Source: Typha latifolia (Eukaryota > Streptophyta > Magnoliopsida > Poales > Typhaceae). From it: 64,000 nt of DNA. Positions within the stretch are counted from its first letter, which is position 1. Each line of letters opens with the position of its first letter. The stretch covers positions 11,098,001-11,162,000 of the forward strand of contig CM034105.1 of NCBI GenBank assembly GCA_019914945.1, read 5' to 3'. The position numbers and the translations under genes are program-made. The notes under the pieces were generated by a model, which was not told the origin of the DNA, searched no databases, and saw only the letters and a program-made list of their open reading frames with translations. Below are positions 37,916-50,100 of this stretch, piece by piece.

Positions 37916-40900
37916 GCTTGGAGAAGACAGACTCGGGTTGCCCGAGTCTGGCCTTCTCCTATTAAGTTGTTGGATTCGGGTCGGGTTGGATCCGAATCCA
38001 AGGAACCCGACCCGGTTCCATTAGTTAATTGGATTGGGCCTTGGGCCCAATCCATTTAAGTGTTGGTTGGGTGGGTTGCGGGCCAACTGCAGCCCAGCCC
38101 AAGTGATTTGGGCTTATTTTGACCCAAATTATTAATTTTTGAGTTAAATTGTAGAAAAATTTTAATATTTTTTTAATTAAAAATGTTATTATTTATTATT
38201 AAAGGTGATGCTTTTAGCACGTAAGCTAGGGATTTGAGATTCAGTTGTTTTGCTTAGACTCAGGTGAGTGGGTTCACTCACATATTTATTTTATTATATT
38301 TCGTACCTTTGTCAGACCATGTAAATTTTCTGTGCAAATTTATTTATTTCATCCATACGTATAAATATTTAATTGTTATATTTTCTGTGTGCATTTAATC
38401 ATTATACTCAGTGCATCACCATACTTTGTTCAAATATTGAAATTAGTGAAAAAAAAACGAGACTAGTATTGATACGACTTAGAGAACAGTCCCGATATAA
38501 ATCGCTTGCGATTTTCCGTGGTAACTCAAGTCTATCTGAAAGTCCAGGGGAAAGTTCTAAATCAAATCACTGCAGTGACTTTCTTAGGTGACTCTGGCGG
38601 AGTTAGGGAACAGTCTTAGGATGAATGAGAAATTCCTAGGTGACTAACTTCTATCAACGGTTAGTGAAAAAGACAGAATATGTTGATCACATAGTGATAC
38701 TATCGATGACCCTAAACCAGATCAGCTATGAAAAAAAGTCCCGAGCATCATCTCAAGGTGACTTCTAGTTGATATGAATCCACAGGGTTTAGACCTATTG
38801 AGACATATGATAGTATAAATATTGAAAAGATGTTAATACGTTGAAACTGCGCAAGGTTACAAATTGTGACTCTCTATTGTTATCATTGTCATTATTTAAA
38901 TGGCATGTCTAATGCAAATTGTTTTGTATACTGTTGATTTTAGTTTTTCTGAAATTATTTGGTTTTCGAGTGGATTCCACTCACTGAGCTGTAGTTGTTG
39001 ACTCATGGATTCTTTTTTTTTTATTCATTATCTATCTTAGGTAATAGTCAGCGGGGGCGCTGAGCGAGATGTACCCGGACTCCACCTCCACTTAGATTTA
39101 CTTTTCCGCTATTTTGAATTTGTTTTTGCTTTAGATTAGAAGATTTATTTATTTCGTTTAGAGACTCAAAAATAATAACATTGTTTTATGCTTTATTGCA
39201 ATTAGTTTTAAATTTAATAAAGCAGATCTTCATTTCATTTATTTATTTTGCCATCGTACATGTAGAAAGTATTAATAAGGCTTCATGTATCTCAAGCATA
39301 TTAAGATGCATGGCCGGTCATGATTCCTATTTCGAGTCGTGATATGGAGGGCTTAATGTTGTTTATTTATTTCAAGCTATTTGTAATTTGTAATGAATTG
39401 TAAACTTTAAAGTTTATTCTAATTTTCATGGGATTGTTAGATTTGAAAGTTAGAACTAAAGTTATGTATTTGTTCTAATTGTTCTAAACTTTGTTCTAAA
39501 CAATTTGTTGCATGGATTTGCGCTTAGGGTCGAAACTTTGTTCTAAACTCCAAATTTTGTTGTATGAATGTGTTACGATGAATTATTAAAATTGTAATTT
39601 TTATGTTTGTATAAGTTTTGAGTTAGAAATAAATTATTTTTTTATATAATACTAGGAAAAATCAATGAATATTGAATTTTAATTGGTTAAATAGGTCGTG
39701 TTCATGTGTCGTGTTAATATGAATCGTTTAATAAACGAGTTAAATGGGTCGTGTTTGTGTTTGGATAAAGTTGATTAGACCTGAATCTGACCCGACTCAA
39801 ACCAAACCCGCTTAACCCGACCCAATTGCCACCCCTAGTAAGATGCAATGATTCATAGTAATAATATAATTGGTATCTGCTAGTTATGATTTTAAAAGAA
39901 AAGGAAATATAAATTCAACATATCGTGGACTAATAGACAAATGCTAAATCACATTCATATCCGATCTCTCGATGGGGCAGATGAGATAAGCCATACAGTT
40001 AAATTCTTCTATCAAAAAGAAAAAAAATAAATCAAGGCTCAGATAGGAAGAGATCAAACTAAAAAAATTAGGAGAAAACTCTCAGGCCCCTAGGAAAGCA
40101 GAGAAGTGACAATAGTATCAGTAGTAATACCATGTTTTTTTCACATGTTTAAAATTTGAGTAATTGACTATTGAATATGAAGTAACCATGTGATGAAAAT
40201 TTAGATGTCCACATCACCGTGTGCATCCCAAAAGAAGCTTAATGATAACTCAAAAATGAATAGTTCCCTAAATAGATTTAACCAAATAGATCTATTGTCA
40301 ATTGTTAAATGGTATGACTTAGAAAATCACAAAAATCAAATGATAAGTATATGCATATTTCTACTAATTAAGTTGAACAGATAAATCTGTTTTATAAACT
40401 AATCATGAATCAATAAAGCCAAGTTAATTCAAGAGTACCTCTCTGTAATAAGATTTTGACAGAAAGAATGGCTCTTGCTCTCGTATCCCACCGTACTTCT
40501 CAAGAATATCAAGCAAATCCTAGCAGCAGAAAAAAATTGCTGTAAATATTTAAAGAATAGGATCGATCATGACATATGTTCTTACAATACCACACAACCT
40601 GGAACAAGTACTATGGAAATAGAAATAGTCTTTAAATAAAGTCAAAGTTATGCAGCCTCATAACCCAAAGTGCAAATTATGAGTTGTTGAGTTCAATCTG
40701 AACAGAAAGAATACTAGATTTAATAGAATGTAGCATCTTAAAAAGATCAAAAAATTAAGTGAAGAATCCATAATAACCTATGATTGAGTAAATTAAGTGA
40801 ATAGTCCATAATAACTTATGATCGATAACCAGTGGCAATGAAAGTTCATATACAAGTAGCTAATGGTATCTCATATTCTCATTTACACTAATTGCCAATT

Positions 40901-41141
40901 TATAAAGTTAAATACAAGGAAAGTGTGCTGGAAACATGCTGGCGAGTAATACACTTGGGATATCGTGGATCTTGAAAAAGATAAAAAAATACAACGAGCT
41001 AGTATTTTTAATAAGTAAAAGATAAAAAAATAATTATATATGACACAATATTTACTAATATAGTATGTATAAATTTTTTAATAATGTAATTTGCAACCAT
41101 AACAACAAAGATTCACAATTCACAAATATGTTTAATATGTT

Positions 41142-41175
<34 letters not shown>

Positions 41176-44100
41176 ACTATATTTATGTATATATATTTGT
41201 ATACAATTATACATATGTGTATATCTATTTGTATACAATTATACATATGTATGTATATTTCTATCCGATTCGGATACGGATTCGGATACGAATAGAATTT
41301 TGAAAAAAATTCAGATACGGATTCGGATACGGGTCGGATATATTTTTCGGATTCGGATACGGATATCGGATATCCGTTTACCCGCATATTTTTTAAAATA
41401 ATTTACAGTTTTTAGTTTGCTTATTTAAATAGTAAATATTAATATTGTTACTAATAATACGTTATATATTATTTATAGAGATTAATTTCTCTAATTTTAT
41501 AAATTTGACATACAAAAAAATTATTTGTCGTAAAACTCTTAATAATTTTGTATTAATTATATCTAAATAAAATATTATAATTATTTTAAATTCAATCAAT
41601 ATTCGTTTAAGATCCGATCCTCTATCCGAAAATTACCTGTATCCGTTTAGTTAGGATATGGTTTTAAATTTTGCTATCCGTTCAATATCCATATATAAAT
41701 CCGTAACCGGACTAAAAATATGGATCTGGATATGGATTGAGCACTATCCGATCTGTTTTCACCCCTAGTGTATATATATGAATATATATGTCTATGTATT
41801 TTATTAATGTATCTACTATTAGTGGTGCATGACAGCTAGTGCAAGATGCGTATGGCTATATGACAGCTAGAGTGGTCATTTAGGGCTAATGACAAAAAGC
41901 GGTTCCCAATGTAGAGAGAGAGAAAAGGAGGAGAAGAATAACGAGGAGAAGATGAAGAAGAAGAAAGAAGTCCTCGTCCTCTTTCTCTCCTCGAGCACGT
42001 TGTCACCCGCCTTGCACTAGTGCCCTCTCGCTTAGCGGGGTGGCGCAAGGAGAATAAGAAATTCTCCTGTTCCTCTCCTCATGCACGTTGTCACCTGCCT
42101 TGCACCGATGCTTTCTGGCTTAGTGGGGCGGCCGATATGTCACCACCCCAACAAGCGGTCGCTATGGCGGCCGCCAAAAACACCTTTCAATACATTGGAT
42201 ATGATGAACATGCTCATGCATGACAAACCTCCACAAGATACTACATGTGCAAGAAGATGCTATTGCAAACTGCGGCAGCACATTGCTATTACCCTGCTTA
42301 CTTGCTTATAGAAGAGCTCGGACAACTGATCATGATTTTGAATGGTGGAAACATTATAGCAGCTCCAACCGTCTAATTTTTTTTTTTAATATTTTAGATT
42401 CTTTTGTGCCTTCGTGATAATTCGTATTGCTAGTTTACAAAAAGTTGCATTTGTTACATCAAAATCTAGGGCCGAATATCTTCAATCCAGCCACTGCAAG
42501 CTAATTTAGGAACTAAAAGGCCCCAAAAAAGTTTTAAAGTGCACTGATGTGCCAACGCCATGACAGGCTGTGCCCACGCATGTGTCATGCTGAGCTAAGC
42601 TGGCATGCCACGTGCTATTATCACAGCAATCCTTGTTACAAATGGTCCTCAGAAGTTAGTAGAAATATTTATGAACAAATATACTACGAAATAGCAACAA
42701 AAAATAAGATCCTTCATTAACACTAATTGATATGAAATCTTTGTAATCTATTAGGCAGATCTATTTTTTGGTGAATGCCTAATTAGATACTGTGGATGAC
42801 AGAACAACATTTTTATACAACTCATGAAATTATGAATCTTTGAAGGATGTTCTGAAGTGGTATATTGAGGCTTTTAGCTCCTTATAGTAGAAGATACATA
42901 TTACAACTTGGAGAAACTTGAGGGGGTATTCATCACGTACTTAATCAGTAACATCATCAAAGCTCACGGAGCCCATATGTATTTTTTGAACTAGGAGAAT
43001 GAAGTCGCTGAATGATCTCTGTGGTATTATTACACAAACAATCTCTATTTTTGCTAGATTTAATACAGTCTAACTTATATGTCAAATTCAGCTAGTGTCA
43101 TTAACAGATAATTGGATATGCAAGGGGCAATCGTACAAAATGACAATAATCCCCTATTAGAGGAGTTGGAGCTGAGTAAGGATGGACAGAATACGGGTAT
43201 GTTTGTCTTATTCTCTATATATTGTTTCTCTCCTGTTCCTGTAATTCATTTTTCTGTTAATAGTACTACCTTTTAATTCATGTATCTTTCACAACTGCCT
43301 GTTAGACAAACGTTCAAATTTATTGGATTATAGTATAATTTTTAAAAGACAAACTGAATCATGGGCCTTTTTTATGTTTCAGTGGCTAGATATAGTTGAG
43401 CTTTTCAAAGATAATAAATGGAGTTTACCTCTCCAGTCAAATTTTCAAACTCAAGCAACTGGTCCACGATTTTCTCAAGCACTTTACGATTTCTTTGTAG
43501 CATCTCCGTAGCCTTGTCATAGCCTAAGTTGTACATCTGGAGAAAAAGATATCAGTAAATATAAACTAATAGATATACCATTTCAGGGAGAAAAAAAGAT
43601 CATACGTAGTGGTAAATAGTAGATAGAAATTAAAGTTGTTCCTCAATATTAATGCACATATCCATAGTAATATTATACATGCCTTCTCAACTTTAGCTGC
43701 CATCTCAAACTCATGGTTGTTCCCCATACTCATCGTCCCAACCTGAATAAAGGTAGTGAGCGTGCAGTAAAAAAATAGTAAAAAATATGTCAATGTTTCC
43801 AGTTTTATCTCTTTTATGCTAATTTCTTTTAAGTGATTTTTTTCACATCAGTTAGAATTAAGATTTACCCTAATAACCAGACTACATTAAGAAATGAATA
43901 TAGAAAGGAATTGAGAATGACTCGTTAGTAAGTCTTCCTGAATAATCACTCCCTATTTATTTGTCAAGAAACTTCAAGGTACCTCTTATAGCATTATTTG
44001 TAACTAGAAGTTGTAGATGAGTTTATGAAAATTAATGAGCATGACAATGAATAGAACTGTGGCTCTTCAGAAAACTATTTAAATTGTCAGACAAGCATAG

Positions 44101-47100
44101 CATTTTTGATATTTACTTCATCTCCACATGTATTTACTAGAAGATTGTAAAAGCATGAATACAGAATGATACATATTGAACAACTTAACATAGCTAATGG
44201 GTGGTGTTATCAATATTCAGGATTCGTGGGTAAACCTATAAAATTTGCATAATTCTCTTAGAAATATTAGTAAATAAAATACAAGTCATCCGGATCCAAA
44301 AGGGGAAAAAAGCAAGAGAAAGTAAGATAAGTGAATCCATAAAAGAGAAATTTTCATGTTAAGGGAAAGTACATACTGCTTTACTACTGATGTAAATGGC
44401 TGTACTGTCATCGGGGCCCCATCCATATTGAATCACCATGCGAGTAGCTATCTGTAGTTAACACTCATATAAGATGGAGGAAACAACATATATTTTGAAT
44501 GAATATTCTCTCACAAAAAAAGAGTAAACTTAAAGTTTAGAAAACTTTAAGAGCTAGAAGAAAACGGTGTACCTCTTGTGCCTGCTTGATTTCAGATGAG
44601 GACAAGAAATTTTCCTCACCGAAAGGAAGTAGTAACTGTGAAGCAACATATGAACCAAAGCAGAAGACAAGCCTCTTTTCTAGGTATGACCTTGATTCTA
44701 GATTGCCATATGCAGAGCCTTCACTTTTTGCTTTTGAAATTTTTGTACATCCGATCCCCTGAAATAGTCTGAAGTGATTCACCTACTCATCCAACTTATC
44801 TCTATAACATGAACAGAAATTATACAATTTTTTATGATTACAAGATGCAGTTTCTGCTAAAAGAGTTACAGCCTTAAGAAGCAAGTTGACAAGTAGTGAA
44901 GTTAAATGCTCGCTACTTTCGTTTAGAAAGAGACAGCATGAAGTAGAGTTATGAAAAGTGAAAGTGTCCTATTGGCCTCCATGAAATTATTCTGGATGAT
45001 GAATTACCTTTTAAAGCTTAAGATAAAACAGGAGCATAAAGTTATAGAGAAAAAAAGAAGTGAAATGGGAATATTAATTTAGGATGTATGAAATGAAAAC
45101 GGAGATAAAACGAGAATATTAAATAGAGATAATGAAATCATATCAACATGCACATACATCTCCACTATGTCTTTTCTCTTTGTATTGACTTATTACCTGC
45201 TAACTTTGATTAGCTAATGTTTATCCTTTGGATGATAGGACCAACGATAGCCGTGACGGTCAGCACGGGGCGTGCTGAGTGGCACACACACTGTTAGGAC
45301 CAAAAAAAAAAAAAAAAAATTTGGGTTGAGAGAGGAGGGTGCATGTGCTCTGCACGTGCAGCTCCTCCCCTCTCCCTCTCCGGTGCGCAGCGGGAAAGAA
45401 GGGATTTCATCTAATCCGGATCGGATTAGATTTGATCCTCATCTAAACTATAAATTAAACCCTAATATCTTTTTCTCTCTCTCGCTTAATACCGATAACC
45501 CCTGACCCTCTTCTCTCTCTCTCCTTCCTCCCTTCTGTCGCTTCTTCCTCACCGTCGGAGTCGTCACCGTGGAATCGGCCAGCCGGAGCGTCGCCGGAGG
45601 AAATTGGACCCACCACACTCCTCCCCGGTGAGCCCTCTCTCATCCCTCTAGTTTAATTTAAAATTAAATAAGTAAATTGAAATACCTAATTTGGGGGGTT
45701 TTCGGCCTCGTCGGCAAATCCGGCGGCCGGCGGCTTCGAGTCGCAGCCGCTACCTCTCGGAAGCGCCTTGCCGTTGGCCTCGTGCGTGTGCGCCACCGTT
45801 GGAGCCCTCGTGGCTCCGGTCGCCGTCGGTCATGGGATCGACCGCCGTTCGCGAGTTCTCCTCCACCTCGCGAGGACGGCGGCACCGTATGGGTGTTGAG
45901 ACGCCGGGGGTGCGGCCGGCGAATCTTCGCCGTGGCAGTCGCCGGCGCCTTCCTCCTTCTCTTCTTCCTTCTCTCTCTTTTCCTCTCTTTTTCTCTCTCT
46001 CTCTTCGGTTTGGGGAAGACAGACTCGGGTTGCCCGAGTCTGATCTTCTCCCTTTTAGTGTTGGATTCAGGTCGGGTTGGATCCGAATCCAAGGAACCCG
46101 ACCCGGTTCCATTATCTATTTGGATTGGGCCTTGGCCCAATCCATTTAAGAATTTATTTGGGTGGGTCGGGCCAACTGCAAAACTCTGTTGGCCCAATTG
46201 TTTTGGGCTCATTTTAGCCCAATTTAATTATTCTTAGGTTAAATTGTATAAACATTTTTAATAATTATTTTAATTAAAAATGTTATTGTTGTTTATTATT
46301 TAAGGTGGTGATTTTTAGTTCGTGGGCTAGAGATTTGAGATTTTGGTTGTCTTGCCTAGATTCAGGTAAGTAGGTTCACTCACATATTTATTTTATTGTA
46401 TTTCGTATTTTTGTCAGACCATGTAAATTTTCTGTGTGCAAATTATTTATTTCACCCTTATATGTAAAAATTAAATTGTTACAATTTCTGTGTGCAAATC
46501 TATTTATTTCATCTGTACGTGCGAAAATTTAATTGTTTTATTTCCCGTGTGCATTTAATTATTATATTCAGTGCATCACCATACTTCGTGCAAATATTGA
46601 AAAATTGTGAAAAGAAAAATAAGACTAGTATTGATACGACTTAGAGAACAGTCCTGGTATAAATCGTTTGCGATTTTTTCGTGGTGACTCAAGTCTATCT
46701 GGTAGTCCAGGGGAAAGTCCTAAATTAGATCACTGCAGTGACTTTCTTAGGTGACTTTAGCGGGGTTAGGGAACAGTCCTAGGAAGTATGAGAAAATTTC
46801 CTAGGTGACTCTAACTTCTCTCAACGGTTAGAGGAAAAGACAGAGTGTGTTGATCACAGGGTGATACCCTCTGATGACCCTAACCGGATCAGCTATGAAG
46901 AAAAGTCCCGAGCGCCATCTCGAGGTGACTTCTAGTTGATGTGGATCCACAGGGTTTAGACCCATTGAGACATATGACAGTATAAATATCAAAAAGATGT
47001 TAATATATTGAAAACGTGCAAGGTTACAAGTTGTGACATTTCTCTATTGTTATCATTGTTATTATGTAGAGAGCATGCCTATTGCATATTATGATGGATA

Positions 47101-50100
47101 TTGTTGCTTTTAGTTTAATTTATTCAGCATTAATATGTTTTAAAATTTATTTGGTTCGAGTGGATTCCACTCACTGAGCTATAGTTGTTGGCTCACGAGT
47201 TCTATTGTTTTTTTTTGTATTTATTTATTTATTTCAGGTAATAGACAGCGGGGCGACTAAGCGTGATGTACCCGGATTCCACCTCCACTTAAGATTCACC
47301 TATTTACCCTTCCGCTCTTTTAGATTTTGTGCTTTAGATTAGAATATTTTATTTTATTTTATTTTATTTTAGAGACTCAAAAACATTAACATTGTTTTTA
47401 TTTTAATTGCATTTAGTAATAAAATTTTAATAAAGCACATTCTCATTTTATTTATTTATCTTGTCATCTATATGTAGAGAGTATTGGTAAGGCTTCGTGC
47501 ATCTCAAGCATATTGAGATGCATGGCCAGATAGTGATCAGCATAACATATGAACATGGTGCACTAGAATACTTTTACCTCCAACTTAGGACTTTGGTTTT
47601 CTCTTTAGATCAGTTGCTTTAATATTATTATGAAAGATATTGGTTGTCTAACTTCAGGCTTCTTCCGCTTTTGGAGTTTTTATTAATTATCTTAGGGTTA
47701 TTTCTATAAATTAGTTGTTTGGATTTTGGAAATTAAATGTTTAAGGTTTCATGTATCTCAAGCTCTAATTGGGGTGCATATCCGGCCATAATTTTAACTT
47801 TAAGTCGTGAAACAGTGCATATTAACTTAATTGTTTAAGCGAATGTTTAATCAGTGCAAGCTCTTCAAAAATTGACAAGCTCTAGCAAATAACTCGAGGC
47901 ATTCGGCTGTGGTTGCAGAGAGTTGAAAAACCAAAAACTAAAAGAATAGAAATTGTTGTCTATATTCTATAATAGACTGTTGAGGAGAAAGAGAAGAAAG
48001 TCCATGCAGTTAATAATGAATCTAAATAAATGATATGTGAATATGACCTTGGATGAGATAGATGATCTTGCAAAACCATAAAAAGTTACCATCTCTGCAT
48101 CTTCTTTTTGTCTATCAATCTTATAGAAACCTTCCTGATAATGGAAAGAAGATGTTCGACAGAAATTTTGGACCTATCATGAACTTTATTTTAATCTGCT
48201 GCTACCTGAAATTTATGGGTTCATTTCCGATATTAGGACAGAGTTGTTGTTTACAAAGCATCTGCTTTTAGATTGCCTAAGACTGCTTTTCTAGAGAAAA
48301 GCACTTTGACTTGTTCCTATATGCAAGACTTAAATTCTCTAGCATTTATCTTTAAGCATCAGCAATTTTGTGAAATACTAGGAGACGTCACTTAAACACG
48401 CAAACCAAATCGTTAGTTGAACATTCTTGGGGAAATAATCAATTAAACATCATGTCACTGTCTCGTTACACTCCAAATGTTAAACCATAATGCTTAGGAA
48501 CACATGGAAAGATAGAAAATGCAGTCTCAACAAAAAAAAAATTCATTTGATTCCCTAAATCCAACTTTGTCAAATGAAAAATAAATTTACTAAATGGGGG
48601 TGTGTCTATAATTGTATATATATATTTGTGTGTAGCAAATTCCAACAGAATAAAATAGGAATGGCAATGACAAACCTCCCAAGCAGATGGGTCAAGCCAT
48701 ACATTATCAACAATATCATAATTTGGCAGGAGAAGAGCAATAAGAGCACGACCAGCAGCCCAGACAGCATGAGGAAACTTTGTCTCCCTCGACCACTAAG
48801 AAATAGCCACAAAACATTTATAAGTATCAAACAGGAGGGAAAAAAAAGTATACAAAGAACTATAGCACCCATCATTAGATTCTACAACAATCTCAACCAG
48901 TTTCATCTCATTATGAAGAATCATCTAGTCTTTGGTAGAACTGTGAGATATTATGAACAATAACATGAGCATTATTAGTTTCAATCTGTTTGAAATATTT
49001 TCAAGCTTCGGATTTTAATCTCTTAGAAGTGTCTGAAGATGAAGTTAGAATTTTGAAATCAAGTGGATGTTGAGGGATGGGTGTTTGACTCAAATCTTCG
49101 AGTTGCGATTCTATAAGAGGATCAAAAGAATCCATATATATAAAAAAATTAAGAAAAAATTTGCAACAATAGTATTGTGAGAAAGAGCAAAAGAAGAAAG
49201 TTCATTTACTTTAAAGCTTGCTTAGCCTAGATTAACCTTAATTTGATAAGTTTGCTTCAAAACTTTTAAACCTTCAATTTGGAGAGAATTTGAAGAGATT
49301 AGAGAATTGTTAAAAGACTTGAGTAAGGTAAAAATGAAAATGTGTGATTAATTTAGGAAGAATTAAAATTAACAAATTATACCTCCGAACATAGTTACTT
49401 AGATTGTAAGAACTAGAAAAAAAAATTGAGAGAGAAAAGGGTGCACGTGCACTGCACGTGAAACCTTCCTCCCCTCTCCTTCTCAGTCACGCAACGGGAG
49501 TGGCTGCGGGATTTGCGGCCACTCCGAATCTAAATCAGATTAAGGATTAGGATTAAAACCTAACCTATAAATAAAAACCCTAATCATATCTTATTCACCC
49601 ATCCTAGCCCCTTTTCTCTCGTACCTTCTTCTTTCTTTACCATCGGAGTCATCGCTGTGGAATCGGACCGCCGGAGCAATCGAAGACCACCACGTGACTC
49701 CTCAGTAAGCCCTCTCCCATCCCTCATAATTAATTTGAGTTTAACAAGTTATAATTGAAATACTTATTTTGGGGGTGAAGCGGGTCGTTGGTGAATCGAG
49801 TCGATCGGCGGCTTCGAGTCACTGCCACTCGTGTGCCAGTGCTTCGTGCCTTTGGCCTCGTGTCGTAGGTGTGCTCTCTGGAGCCCTCGTGGCTCGGTAA
49901 GTGGTAGCAGACGACTCCATGGCCACCAACCATGGAGTCGATCGCCGTATGCGGTTTCCCCTCCACCTTGTGAGGACGGCAGCATAGTGAGAACGTCGGG
50001 GAGCTTGAGATGGCCGCTAAACCATCGCCAGCGATGACCGCCAACGTCTCTCTCTCTCTCTTCTTTCAATTCTCTACAAATGTCAATAATGATATTGAAG

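Larger units (their letters stand above)
35624..39837. mobile_element. Gene-capturing hAT element (Pack-type) in the last FTSHI5 intron
   Basis: Left end 'taggggtggcaaaaattgac', right end on the other strand 'taggggtggcaattgggtc', and both continue with 'gggttt', 'gttcgtgt' or 'gtcgtgtt' and 'taaacgagt'. The flanks 'ataagatg' (35616-35623) and 'gtaagatg' (39838-39845) agree at 7 of 8 bases, as for hAT. No transposase was seen. Instead it carries a prohibitin fragment (36248-36405) and another GC-rich open stretch (35795-36160), and it contains a solo LTR (37211-39344). Without the LTR it is about 2.1 kb. Confidence 0.8.

Noticed and set aside
37627..38055. 142-codon minus-strand frame with an ER-rich run
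   Set aside because: It comes from the (CT)n tract and GC-rich part of the solo LTR; the same composition appears at 45664-46237 in the other LTR copy, so it is repeat sequence.
41055..41387. Paired frames with Y/I repeats and 'SESE' repeats
   Set aside because: Produced by the AT microsatellite and the ggattcggatac tandem repeat.
42020..42417. Three overlapping frames of 65-76 codons
   Set aside because: GC-rich repeat shared in part with 56980-57110; no conserved protein pattern.
45664..46237. Three overlapping frames of 120-186 codons
   Set aside because: Open on both strands in GC-rich LTR sequence, with no conserved domain. They belong to the LTR at 45292.
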